A model generated the notes under the pieces. That model saw only the letters and a list, made by a program, of their open reading frames with translations. It ran no database searches and was not told the origin of the DNA. Source: Bacillus sp. HSf4 (GTDB lineage Bacteria; Bacillota; Bacilli; Bacillales; Bacillaceae). Taken from it: DNA of 64,000 nucleotides. The stretch lies in assembly GCF_029537375.1 (NCBI RefSeq), contig NZ_CP120679.1, positions 3,701,501 through 3,765,500 on the forward strand. The letters run 5' to 3'. Shown in pieces: positions 45,095 through 53,433 of this stretch (position 1 is the first letter of the stretch; each line of letters begins with the position of its first letter). The translations under genes and the position numbers were made by a program.

Positions 45095-46678
45095 GTGTCC
45101 AAAGCTTTGACGAAACATGATACAAACCAAAAACGGGCCATTTTTCTGTTTACGATCGGGGTGTTTATGGCTGCTTTAGACAACGGCATCATTTCCGCAG
45201 CTCTTACGACAATCAATCATTCTTTTGATGTATCACCATCATGGGGAGCCTGGGGGATCACGCTTTATACTCTCGGCTTAGCTGTCAGCGTGCCGATTGT
45301 GGGGAAATTATCCGACCGCTACGGACGAAAAAAGCTATTTATCATTGAGGTGCTGCTGTTCGGCACAGGCTCTCTTGTCGTTGCCTTAAGCCTGAATTTC
45401 CCGATGTTTTTGCTTGCCCGGCTGATTCAATCGCTCGGCGGAGGGGGAATCTTTATCATCGGAAGCTCCCACATCCTTGATACATTGCCAAAGGAAAAAC
45501 AAGGAACGGCACTCGGGCTGTTAGGGGCGATGAATGGAATCGCAGCGGTCCTCGGGCCAAATATCGGCAGCTTTATTTTGGACCTTACCGGAAGCTGGCA
45601 TTGGCTGTTTTTGATCAACCTGCCGATTGCTGCGGGACTGATCGCGCTAAGCTTTCCGTTTATGATCGAAACAAAGGCGGCAAAAGCAAAACCGCTCGAT
45701 ACCGCCGGAACAGTGATATTATCCCTGGCGATTTTATCTGTGATGTACGGCATCACAAACCTCGATGGCCAAGATATACTCGCCGGCCTCGCCGATCCGC
45801 GCGTCTACCTTTTTTTGATCATCGGCGCCACCCTGTTTACCGGGTTGTTTTTCTATGAAAAACGCGTGGAATCAAAAGGCGGTGATCCGATACTCGCCTA
45901 TACCTTGCTGAAAAATAAAGTGTTCCAGTGGACGCTTTTGATCGGTTTTTTATCAGGAGGTCTTTTAGCGGCCGTGATTTTTATTCCCGCCTATGCGGAA
46001 CAATATTTGCATGTCGCACCCGAAAAAGCGGGATACTGGATGACGCCGCTTGCGCTCGCTTCAGGAGCGGGAGCCGGACTTGGCGGAATCATGGCTGACC
46101 GAAAAGGGCCGGTCAAGGCGACATTGCTGTCAGGAACGATTTCTTTCATCGGATTTTTATTGTTGTCCGTCTGGGTGACTGAGAAATGGGAGTTTATCTT
46201 CGCCAGTGTGATCGCAGGCGCCGGTTTTGGTTTTCTGTTAGGGGCGCCATTAAATATGCTCGTGTCAGAGGCGGCAAAACAAAATTACGGTACCGCCCTC
46301 GGGACGTTGTCGCTCGTCAGACAGATGGGGCTGACTTTGGCTCCGGCTCTTTACGCCGGGTTTATTACAGCCGGTTATGAAAATATCGATAGCCGCGTCA
46401 CAAGCAAATTAGAGGATGCCGGCATTCCCTCACACGGATTTTCAAACGGTGCAGCAGGTGAACTTCAGTTCAAAGATGCCCTTTCACAAATTCCTGATCC
46501 GAAAGTGAAAGGGATTATTGCTGAAGCGATCCATGACAGCATCGGCAACGGCTTCGGAAACCTTTATTTAACAGCCGCGCTCATATCGGCGGCCGTGCTT
46601 GCCGCCATCACGGTATTGTCGATTCACAGAAGAAAGACATCATCTCCGACCAGTCAAACCCAACACTTCTCAAACTAA
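45095..46678 (+). CDS. MFS multidrug exporter, DHA2 (14-TM, EmrB/QacA-like)
   Basis: 527 aa, GTG start behind AAGGGGGGAAA. Fourteen hydrophobic segments are expected. FMAALDNGIISAALTTI is the DHA2 motif D1-like first helix, and GKLSDRYGRKKLF is the MFS motif A. RLIQSLGGGGIFIIG and LGPNIGSFILDLTGSWHWLF (motif C region) follow. It uses the proton gradient to expel hydrophobic drugs. Paired with the MarR gene and operator upstream. Confidence 0.92.
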   Translation: MSKALTKHDTNQKRAIFLFTIGVFMAALDNGIISAALTTINHSFDVSPSWGAWGITLYTLGLAVSVPIVGKLSDRYGRKKLFIIEVLLFGTGSLVVALSLNFPMFLLARLIQSLGGGGIFIIGSSHILDTLPKEKQGTALGLLGAMNGIAAVLGPNIGSFILDLTGSWHWLFLINLPIAAGLIALSFPFMIETKAAKAKPLDTAGTVILSLAILSVMYGITNLDGQDILAGLADPRVYLFLIIGATLFTGLFFYEKRVESKGGDPILAYTLLKNKVFQWTLLIGFLSGGLLAAVIFIPAYAEQYLHVAPEKAGYWMTPLALASGAGAGLGGIMADRKGPVKATLLSGTISFIGFLLLSVWVTEKWEFIFASVIAGAGFGFLLGAPLNMLVSEAAKQNYGTALGTLSLVRQMGLTLAPALYAGFITAGYENIDSRVTSKLEDAGIPSHGFSNGAAGELQFKDALSQIPDPKVKGIIAEAIHDSIGNGFGNLYLTAALISAAVLAAITVLSIHRRKTSSPTSQTQHFSN

Positions 46679-46680
46679 AA

Positions 46681-46716
46681 AACACTTGTCTCCCCCTCAG
46701 GAAAACAAGTGTTTTG
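46681..46716. terminator. Bidirectional terminator, exporter / yvnB
   Basis: AACACTTGT (from 46681) pairs with ACAAGTGTT (to 46714). The last codons of yvnB lie inside it. Confidence 0.75.
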
Positions 46717-49700
46717 ACTGGCTGTGCACCAACATCAATATCAGCAAAAAGGATGCAACAGAACTTTTTATGGTGTTGAGCAAAGACGGGAGCTCCTCCT
46801 GCCGCAAAATACGCACCGAAGGACCTGGAGGCCGTCCGCCGCCGAACTCAGCGCTTCCGGTCATTTTTCGGTGCAGGGATAAGGCTTCATCACCGTTGTT
46901 AGTGAAAAATGCTTTCATATCATCTGCCGCCGTCGTCAATTTCCATATGTTAGAACGGCTTTTCCCGCCGTATTGATCCCTGGCTTCGGCATACCAATAG
47001 TAATCCGTATTCGGCTTCAAATCCTCCCATGTCACAGAAGCTGTTTTCCCGCTTTTCACCTTTTTGGCTTTGCCAATCTGCTGATTTGAAAAAACATTCA
47101 TTTCAAAATAATCGGTTTTCACTTTTTTCTTCCGCGGTTTGAGATCTGTTTTTATACTGAATTCATCCTTTGGTCCGAATTGATGCGGATCATAAAAGTT
47201 ATAGTCGTCAAGATATGGCGAATAGGTTTTGACATGAATCGCATCATGCTTCGGATCGACATGAAAGATCCTTAAATAGCCCTGGCCGCCTTCAGGTCCG
47301 CCCTGATAATCGGCAAGCATTTGAAAAACCTTTCGATCCGGCTTTCCATCTCCATCGTCATCCAGCTTGTCGACTTTTAATGTTGAACTGTGGTAATGTC
47401 CGCATAAAACAGCGATGACATTTTGATTCGGTTTGACGATTTGTTCAAATATTCGCTCGCCGATCGGACTTCTGCCTCCTGAAACAAGCAGATATTCGTG
47501 GAATGCCAAAATCGCTTTACGGTCGGGATAGCGCTTCAGCACATCATTCATCCACTGCAATTCTTTCGCTCCGATTCCCCAGCCCATCGACAGCATAATA
47601 TAGTCATTACCGCCTGAGGAAATCAGGTCATAATGGCCTTTGTTATTGGCATATGAGCCTCCGTAGAAAGGTTTGTTTTGAAACCGTTTTGCGCCAAAAT
47701 ACTTCCCGTATGTTTGAAAAGAGTTGTCTTTATGGCCGACATCATGGTTTCCCGCCAATACCCCGTACGGCACCTTGTGATCATCGAGCACTTTCATAAA
47801 GCGGTCGGCGCGCTCCCATTGAATCGGCTGATCCGCTTCATCAACAAGGTCTCCCGTGTGAAAAACATACTTAATGTTCAGCTTGTCCTTCTGTTCGGCG
47901 ATCCATTTTACTTGTTTTTCAAAAATTTGCGGATAGCTTTCCGAGTAGTATTGGGTATCGGACATCCAAATCAGTGTATAGTCGTCTTCCGACAGCTGTA
48001 TTTGATCCTGGATGATGACAGCAGCGCGGGAATCGCGGACATAGTCGGCAGCCTTTACACTTCCTTTCAGCGTAAACAGCCTGTTATTTTTGGCGATATG
48101 GAAAGCGAGCGTATCCCATTGCTTTTTTTTGTAGTTCCAGGCGAACATCGACACTTTTCTGCCGGGAAGAGAGCTTCCGCGCCACACGACTTCAACATTG
48201 TCGCGTTTTCGGACATTTTCATCGACCTTCACATCGAAGCGGTGATACGGAAAACGAGTGTTTGAGACTGTTTCAAAGCCTTTTCCGTCAGGCGAGGACA
48301 TGTTAGCGCGCTCATCTTTTGTAAGCACCTTTCCGCCGTTTGCCGCCAACCCTTGCGGCGGCTCTGTATCGCTTTGATTCGCCGACACTTTGACATGCTT
48401 TTCGTCTGCGGCTGTATATTGATACCCTCGATAAAAAGAGACGCGCATTTTATCCTTTGTCGGGTCTTTCACCCGGACGGCCAATTTTGCATGTGTGCTC
48501 CCTGCGGCGTTTTTTGCTTGCTCAGGCTTGTCCGGCTGTTCTTTTTTGATGTGAAAATTCCTTTTTAAAACTGACGTATTTCCGGCACTGTCGGCTGCTT
48601 TAATTGTCAAAACGTGCTTGCCGCTGTCCAGATCTGCAGATGAAGCGGTGTAAGGCAAAGCGATTTTTTTTCCGTCTAGAAAAGCTTTGACTTTGCGGAC
48701 TCCGCTCCATCTATCAGTAACGGCTGCATCAAGTGTAAATGCGCCTTTATACGTTTTGCCGTCTTTCACAGAAGCTTTGATTTCAGGGCCTGTGTGATCA
48801 ACCGTCACCTGGTGTATAACCCGTTCTTCCCCGTTCTCCGCTTCAATTGTGTGGCTCCCTTCTTTCCACACCTTTGTGTTCCACTGGACGGCAAGCGATG
48901 TAAAGCACCTTTCCGGCAGAGTGAATCGGAATTCATACCATTCTTTCGCATCCGGGTTGTCTCCGACGGGAAGCTCTTTTTTTTCGTCATCATAGCGCTC
49001 ATCATGGATGACAGTTCCGTCGGCCAAAATGAGCCGCGGGTTTTTCAATACAAAATCATCCCGGTTTTCCGCGGAAGTTTGTTCAAACGGGGTTGATTTT
49101 GTCCCGGAACGCACCTTTACGGCAAAGGGCTTTCCTTTCGTAAATTCTTCAGGCGAAACCGGAACGGTAATGGTCGCATATCGGCGGCGCGAGTCGTCAA
49201 ATATTTTTTGCACCCGTTTGCCGATGGTGACCGCATTTTTGAAATATAGGTTCGTTTTATTGACGTCAAAAGCAAAATACGCTTTCTTTTCCAGCGCCCT
49301 ATATCCCGCTTTTTGCTCCTTTCCGTCAATCCGGATTTTCGTTTCTGACGGCGGTCTTTCAGATGTCGCTTTCAGCAGCGTATGTCCTGAAACGGTTCCG
49401 CCGTTATGCACATTCAGGCGAAGTCCCTTCAAAAAGCTCTGTTCAAGTGCGATTGTCTTTTTCTCAGTCGCCGCTGTGTTTGATCCGTCGCTAGCTTTGA
49501 TATAATACTCCACTTTTTCTTTGCCGATGAGCTCTGCAAAATAAAGATTATGGCGGTAAAGCCCGTCATTTCTGCTTTTTTCAACACTGACTTTGCTAAA
49601 TGGCTCATCTGCACTCATCCGGTAAAAAAATTGCACATTTTTGACTTGCTGATTGTCGCTGATATCGGCTAACAGCTGAATCGTCTCCCCGGGCTTTGCC

Positions 49701-50728
49701 GCATGATGATCCGTCATATCCTGAATATGCGGCTGTTCTTTGTCAGGCATAACAGCGACTGTTTCCGACGGTGTTTGCTCCTGTAAAAGCGTACCTGGAG
49801 AAGGCTTTTCTTCACCGCTGGACATTTTCATCATCTGTTTTGTTCCATCGAGCGGATATCGATAAAGGATCGCTTTGTTTTTGACGGCGGCTGTCTCGTT
49901 TCGTTCACGATGATAACGGGCGACAGCGATGTCTTCACCGCTTTTGGTGCTGATGACCAATTCCCTGACAGCGTTGTTAGCCATTCCGCCTCCTTTCAGC
50001 ACCGAAAGCGTTTTTCCTTCCTGCAGATCGACACCGTAGTGCCTGTTAAAATCAGCGGCCGTCAAGCGGCTGTTCGTTTCGTTTTTAATCCAGAATACAT
50101 GCGTCTGTCCCGACGGCACCGTGATATCGGCTTGTGCAAACGGCCAGAGCAGTTCTGATTCCTTTCCTTTTTCGGGATTGCGGTATTTGATATTGTAGCT
50201 GTTCATATGAACCGGCTTATTCGTATTATTATAAACCTCGATAAATTCGTAACCGTCTTTTCCTCCGGCATTTGTTGAATCAACAACCATTTCCGTGATG
50301 AAAAGCTCAGGCAGCTTTTGGACATCGACCTTCATTCCTTCAATGTCGATCGTATACAAATCGGTCTTGGCGGACAAATCGCCAGACTGCGCTTCAATGT
50401 AATAAACAATCCTGTCGGAAGATATGTTCTCGCTTCCCAATTTCGCAATATAGCTGTTCATTTTACCGGGCTCTATTTCCATCGGAATTACCCGAAACGG
50501 CAATTCGTCATGCTGTTTGTAATGAAGAATCACCGTATCGGCAGACGTTTTGGCGCGAAAATACAAGTCGTCCCCTTTGCGGACTTGTTCTGTTGGCACA
50601 TGTTTGATGACAGGGGAGCTTTTTTCTTCATCCAGTTTTCCGGCAGCATGACCGATTGGAAACGGCAGCAATAAAAAACATGCTGCGGCAAGCAACAAAA
50701 GGGTTTGGCGGGTTCTGTTCATTTTCAT
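46697..50728 (-). CDS. yvnB: Giant secreted calcineurin-like phosphoesterase YvnB
   Basis: 1343 aa; ATG 50728 after GGGAGGTAGACG. A signal peptide ends near GHAAG (residue 30). Around residues 140-250 is a lamin-tail domain (LFITEMVVDSTNAGG), then Ig-like and sugar-binding-like beta domains. The metallophosphoesterase spans about 910-1120: MSDTQYY, HTGDLVDE, AGNHDVG (near 993) and CGHYHSS (near 1110) give the metal ligands. A fibronectin-III-like module follows, and the C-terminus ends in a hydrophobic stretch (ASFLLILMLV). It probably releases phosphate from an extracellular substrate. Confidence 0.92.
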   Translation of the reverse strand: MKMNRTRQTLLLLAAACFLLLPFPIGHAAGKLDEEKSSPVIKHVPTEQVRKGDDLYFRAKTSADTVILHYKQHDELPFRVIPMEIEPGKMNSYIAKLGSENISSDRIVYYIEAQSGDLSAKTDLYTIDIEGMKVDVQKLPELFITEMVVDSTNAGGKDGYEFIEVYNNTNKPVHMNSYNIKYRNPEKGKESELLWPFAQADITVPSGQTHVFWIKNETNSRLTAADFNRHYGVDLQEGKTLSVLKGGGMANNAVRELVISTKSGEDIAVARYHRERNETAAVKNKAILYRYPLDGTKQMMKMSSGEEKPSPGTLLQEQTPSETVAVMPDKEQPHIQDMTDHHAAKPGETIQLLADISDNQQVKNVQFFYRMSADEPFSKVSVEKSRNDGLYRHNLYFAELIGKEKVEYYIKASDGSNTAATEKKTIALEQSFLKGLRLNVHNGGTVSGHTLLKATSERPPSETKIRIDGKEQKAGYRALEKKAYFAFDVNKTNLYFKNAVTIGKRVQKIFDDSRRRYATITVPVSPEEFTKGKPFAVKVRSGTKSTPFEQTSAENRDDFVLKNPRLILADGTVIHDERYDDEKKELPVGDNPDAKEWYEFRFTLPERCFTSLAVQWNTKVWKEGSHTIEAENGEERVIHQVTVDHTGPEIKASVKDGKTYKGAFTLDAAVTDRWSGVRKVKAFLDGKKIALPYTASSADLDSGKHVLTIKAADSAGNTSVLKRNFHIKKEQPDKPEQAKNAAGSTHAKLAVRVKDPTKDKMRVSFYRGYQYTAADEKHVKVSANQSDTEPPQGLAANGGKVLTKDERANMSSPDGKGFETVSNTRFPYHRFDVKVDENVRKRDNVEVVWRGSSLPGRKVSMFAWNYKKKQWDTLAFHIAKNNRLFTLKGSVKAADYVRDSRAAVIIQDQIQLSEDDYTLIWMSDTQYYSESYPQIFEKQVKWIAEQKDKLNIKYVFHTGDLVDEADQPIQWERADRFMKVLDDHKVPYGVLAGNHDVGHKDNSFQTYGKYFGAKRFQNKPFYGGSYANNKGHYDLISSGGNDYIMLSMGWGIGAKELQWMNDVLKRYPDRKAILAFHEYLLVSGGRSPIGERIFEQIVKPNQNVIAVLCGHYHSSTLKVDKLDDDGDGKPDRKVFQMLADYQGGPEGGQGYLRIFHVDPKHDAIHVKTYSPYLDDYNFYDPHQFGPKDEFSIKTDLKPRKKKVKTDYFEMNVFSNQQIGKAKKVKSGKTASVTWEDLKPNTDYYWYAEARDQYGGKSRSNIWKLTTAADDMKAFFTNNGDEALSLHRKMTGSAEFGGGRPPGPSVRILRQEELPSLLNTIKSSVASFLLILMLVHSQSKHLFS

Positions 50729-50788
50729 CGTCTACCTCCCTTTCGTATTTTGCCTTGTTTGGCCCATTTTATGAAATATGTTGAAAGA

Positions 50789-50823
50789 CAAAAAAAGAAG
50801 CCTGATGGAATCAGACTCCTTTT
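50789..50823 (-). terminator. yvlABCD terminator
   Basis: On the minus strand GGAGTCTGA pairs with TCAGGCTTC (wobble pairs) and ends in seven T residues. Confidence 0.75.
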
Positions 50824-51182
50824 TATTTTCTCGTCATCGGCTCGATGATCGCTTTTTGGATGAGCAGATGGAAAACCGACAGGACAATCGATGCAAAAAT
50901 AGCTGTCCCAAAGCCGTCAAGATCAAAACTGTCACCCATAATGGCTGCCGTCATATAGAGCGTGAGTGCATTGATTACAAATAAGAACAAGCCAAGCGTC
51001 ACAACGGTGACAGGCAATGTCAGGATGATCAGCACCGGCTTCACAAACATATTCAAAATCGACAAAATCAGACTTGCCGTAATGGCTGCACCGATGCTTC
51101 TGACATGAACCGAATCAAAATAACCAGCAATAACGATTAATAACAAGGCGTTGACAAGAACGTTTATGATCCATCTCATCAC
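50823..51182 (-). CDS. yvlD: Phage holin IV-like membrane protein YvlD
   Basis: 119 aa with four hydrophobic helices (WIINVLVNALLLIVIAGYF, ITASLILSILNMFVKPVLII, LPVTVVTLGLFLFVINALTL and FASIVLSVFHLLIQ). Belongs to the PF04020 family of small four-helix membrane proteins. Start is GTG 51182 or the next codon ATG 51179, overlapping the yvlC stop. Last gene of the yvlABCD operon; role in envelope stress inferred from its SigW-type promoter. Confidence 0.9.
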   Translation of the reverse strand: MMRWIINVLVNALLLIVIAGYFDSVHVRSIGAAITASLILSILNMFVKPVLIILTLPVTVVTLGLFLFVINALTLYMTAAIMGDSFDLDGFGTAIFASIVLSVFHLLIQKAIIEPMTRK

Positions 51183-51379
51183 GATTTGACGTCTCCTTCA
51201 TTCGGAACGAGAAACACCCAGACGATATAAATCAGCACCACGGGAATTCCCGTCGAAAATATAAATAATAAAACGGTGATAATGCGCAATAAAGACGCAT
51301 CTATATTTAAATATTCTGCCAGCCCTCCCACGACCCCTGCAATTTTTCTGTCTGTTTCGGATCGAAATAGCCTTTTCAT
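51179..51379 (-). CDS. yvlC: PspC-domain membrane protein YvlC
   Basis: 66 aa with the PspC domain: DRKIAGVVGGLAEYLNIDAS followed by one transmembrane helix (ITVLLFIFSTGIPVVLIYIV). PspC-like proteins sense or buffer membrane stress. ACAGGAGTGATACG precedes the ATG. Between yvlB and yvlD in one operon. Confidence 0.93.
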   Translation of the reverse strand: MKRLFRSETDRKIAGVVGGLAEYLNIDASLLRIITVLLFIFSTGIPVVLIYIVWVFLVPNEGDVKS

Positions 51380-51383
51380 CGTA

Positions 51384-52478
51384 TCACTCCTGTGTATGGT
51401 TTAAATGGATCGATCCTGTCTTTGTTTCCAAAAACACTGTCATGCTGTGATCATGGTTCTGATTCGCTTTGACATGCATTTCTTTTTGGATGGTCTCATT
51501 TTTTTCTTTGAGAATTTCCGCATCTCTAAGATCGTTTGACAGGGAGCCCAAATTGCTTTTCAGCTCAGCGGTTACCGCACAATCGCGCGGGACGTTCAAC
51601 TCGATAGAGCCCGTCGTCGTTTTCACATATGCCGAACGGCAATGCGGATTTTTGACAGTTGCAGCAATATTGCCGTTAAAGCTCTGCAAATCCAGAGACT
51701 CGCATGACCCTTTTATATCAATCAAGCCATTGATCGTTTCCGCTTCAATCTCTCCGCAGTCATGATCAGCAAGTTTGATCTGTCCATTCGCCGTTTCAAG
51801 CGCTGCCTTTTCGGCGGTCAGAGCGGAAAAAGACAGCACACCGTTTGTCGTTTTGGCTGAGAGCTCTTTTACGCTTAAATGTTCCCCCCTGACAGGGCCA
51901 TTAAACAGCTTAAAGCGGATTTTGCCGTATTCCTTGTTTGGAATATAAACGGTGAGATTGGTCTTCATCGTTTTTTTCTCGGTACGGATCATAAATTTAT
52001 CGCCTTCCGTACCGCAATCTATATGCTGAAGAAAAGCCTGCCTTGCTTCCTCTTGGTTATCGACGCGGTACACCTTCGCCTGGCACTCGACGCGAATGTC
52101 GCCATCGTCCCATGGCATGAGGTTGACGCTGCCGTTTGCCAACTGAATATCAAGAGTGGAAAAATCGGTATCTTTGAATTGAAAAATATGTTGGACATCA
52201 TATGATTGCCCAAAGTTCAAGTCCAAGTCAACCTCTTTTACCTTTTTCACAGCGGTATCGATCCACTCAAACAGTTTTGATCCGATCGATGGCTTCGGCT
52301 CCCGCTTTTTTTCGCTGTAAAAGTGGTCTGAATCAAGGACATCCTCAGATAAGGCCGTCACCTTGCTTTCAGTCTGCCTGTAGTCATCTTCTAGTTTTTC
52401 AATCAAAATCAGCGCCTCTTTCGCCGACAGTTTTCCCGTTTCAACAAGCTTTAAAATCCGTTCTTTTTCATTTTTCAT
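51384..52478 (-). CDS. yvlB: YvlB, DUF4097-type beta-helix protein
   Basis: 364 aa from ATG 52478. An N-terminal helical SHOCT-like/YvlB segment (RILKLVETGKLSAKEALILI) precedes a repetitive right-handed beta structure with recurring phrases: KTTNGVLSFS, ETANGQIKLADHD, ETINGLIDIKGS and TTGSIELNVP. These TNG/TGS repeats define DUF4097 (adhesin-like) proteins. No signal peptide is visible. Function in the yvl stress operon unknown. Confidence 0.92.
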   Translation of the reverse strand: MKNEKERILKLVETGKLSAKEALILIEKLEDDYRQTESKVTALSEDVLDSDHFYSEKKREPKPSIGSKLFEWIDTAVKKVKEVDLDLNFGQSYDVQHIFQFKDTDFSTLDIQLANGSVNLMPWDDGDIRVECQAKVYRVDNQEEARQAFLQHIDCGTEGDKFMIRTEKKTMKTNLTVYIPNKEYGKIRFKLFNGPVRGEHLSVKELSAKTTNGVLSFSALTAEKAALETANGQIKLADHDCGEIEAETINGLIDIKGSCESLDLQSFNGNIAATVKNPHCRSAYVKTTTGSIELNVPRDCAVTAELKSNLGSLSNDLRDAEILKEKNETIQKEMHVKANQNHDHSMTVFLETKTGSIHLNHTQE

Positions 52479-52503
52479 CAAAAGCTCCCCCGTTCTCCGT
52501 CAA

Positions 52504-52830
52504 TTATGCTTGTGTCAGCATTTTAATCCCTTGGACGACGTTCCAGATGACAATAATCAAACTGATGACCCCGAAAAAAATGAAGGCCCCAAAAACAGAA
52601 AAAAGCGCCAGAAAACCGTTATCATTAAAAATAATCGTACCGCTGATTGCGCCTGCTGCCAATATGACGACGCTTATAAACGGAATAATATGTGATACCA
52701 GCGACCGCAGCGCATGTTTTTTCGTTTCTCGGTCATCTGTTATAAAATACGCAGCAATAGGCAAAATAAGCGGGGCAAAAAAAACGCTAAAATAACAAAT
52801 TGCCGAAATCAACGCATTACTTCTAGTCAT
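52504..52830 (-). CDS. yvlA: DUF4870-like membrane protein YvlA
   Basis: 108 aa with three hydrophobic helices (CYFSVFFAPLILPIAAYFI, ISVVILAAGAISGTIIF, and VFGAFIFFGVISLIIVIWNV). AGGAGAGTGGTATG precedes the ATG. First gene of yvlABCD behind the SigW-type promoter. Function unknown. Confidence 0.9.
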   Translation of the reverse strand: MTRSNALISAICYFSVFFAPLILPIAAYFITDDRETKKHALRSLVSHIIPFISVVILAAGAISGTIIFNDNGFLALFSVFGAFIFFGVISLIIVIWNVVQGIKMLTQA

Positions 52831-52912
52831 TCATACCACTCTCCTATACCAGCTTGTCAATGTAAGTCCGCGCTCCCTTGAGTCCAATGTACAATGACCT
52901 TATACTCAAGTT

Positions 52913-52939
52913 TACGAGTATCATGGCCTTTTGGTTTCA
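52913..52939 (-). promoter_or_regulatory. SigW-type promoter of yvlABCD
   Basis: On the minus strand TGAAAC (52934-52939), 17-bp spacer, CGTA (52913-52916). These are the -35 and -10 motifs of the extracytoplasmic stress sigma factor SigW, and yvlABCD belongs to the SigW regulon in B. subtilis. Confidence 0.8.
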
Positions 52940-53061
52940 TTTTCATTCGATAGGCATGCGTCAATCTTCGCGAATTGATTTTTTTAGATTTTATGAATAG
53001 ATTCTTTTTTTATAACCCTTTAAAATATGTGGAAAAGCTAGTGTGAAAAGGAGGAGGCGCA

Positions 53062-53295
53062 ATGAAACAGAAATCGGAAGAGTCCGCATCACTCACCCCA
53101 AAGCTTCTGGAACTGATTCAGGAACAAAAAAGAATGAACCAGGAAATCATCAACCGACTGGAAGCAATCAACTCCGCTCCTCCGCTTTCCAGTGAAATCC
53201 GTTATTTAAAGGTTTTGCTGAGCAGCAGCAGTACACACATCATCAACAGCCTGATTGAATTGACTAAACAGGTCGACAGGCATGATCAGGAATAA
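53062..53295 (+). CDS. yvkN: Small protein YvkN
   Basis: 77 aa, mostly amphipathic helix (LLELIQEQKRMNQEIINRLE), no membrane segment. AAAAGGAGGAGGCGCA is a very strong ribosome-binding site. It occupies the yvkN position between yvlA and uvrA. Function unknown. Confidence 0.75.
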   Translation: MKQKSEESASLTPKLLELIQEQKRMNQEIINRLEAINSAPPLSSEIRYLKVLLSSSSTHIINSLIELTKQVDRHDQE

Positions 53296-53397
53296 TGTCT
53301 GCGGCGTTTATCACTTCTATATGATCCCATTAACCGAACGTCTTGTATGTGCACGTCCTTGTTTTACCTTATAACAGCTATACAAAAAAGAGCAATC

Positions 53398-53426
53398 GAA
53401 AAAGCTGCCGGCTCGATGCCGGCAGC
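53398..53426 (-). terminator. uvrA terminator
   Basis: GCTGCCGGC (53404-53412), loop TCGAT, GCCGGCAGC (53418-53426); five T residues follow on the minus strand. It begins 8 bp past the uvrA stop. Confidence 0.9.
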
Positions 53427-53433
53427 CCATTTA

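Noticed and set aside
48794..50674. Several plus-strand frames of 80-165 aa opposite yvnB
   Set aside because: Antisense shadows of a well-supported long gene.
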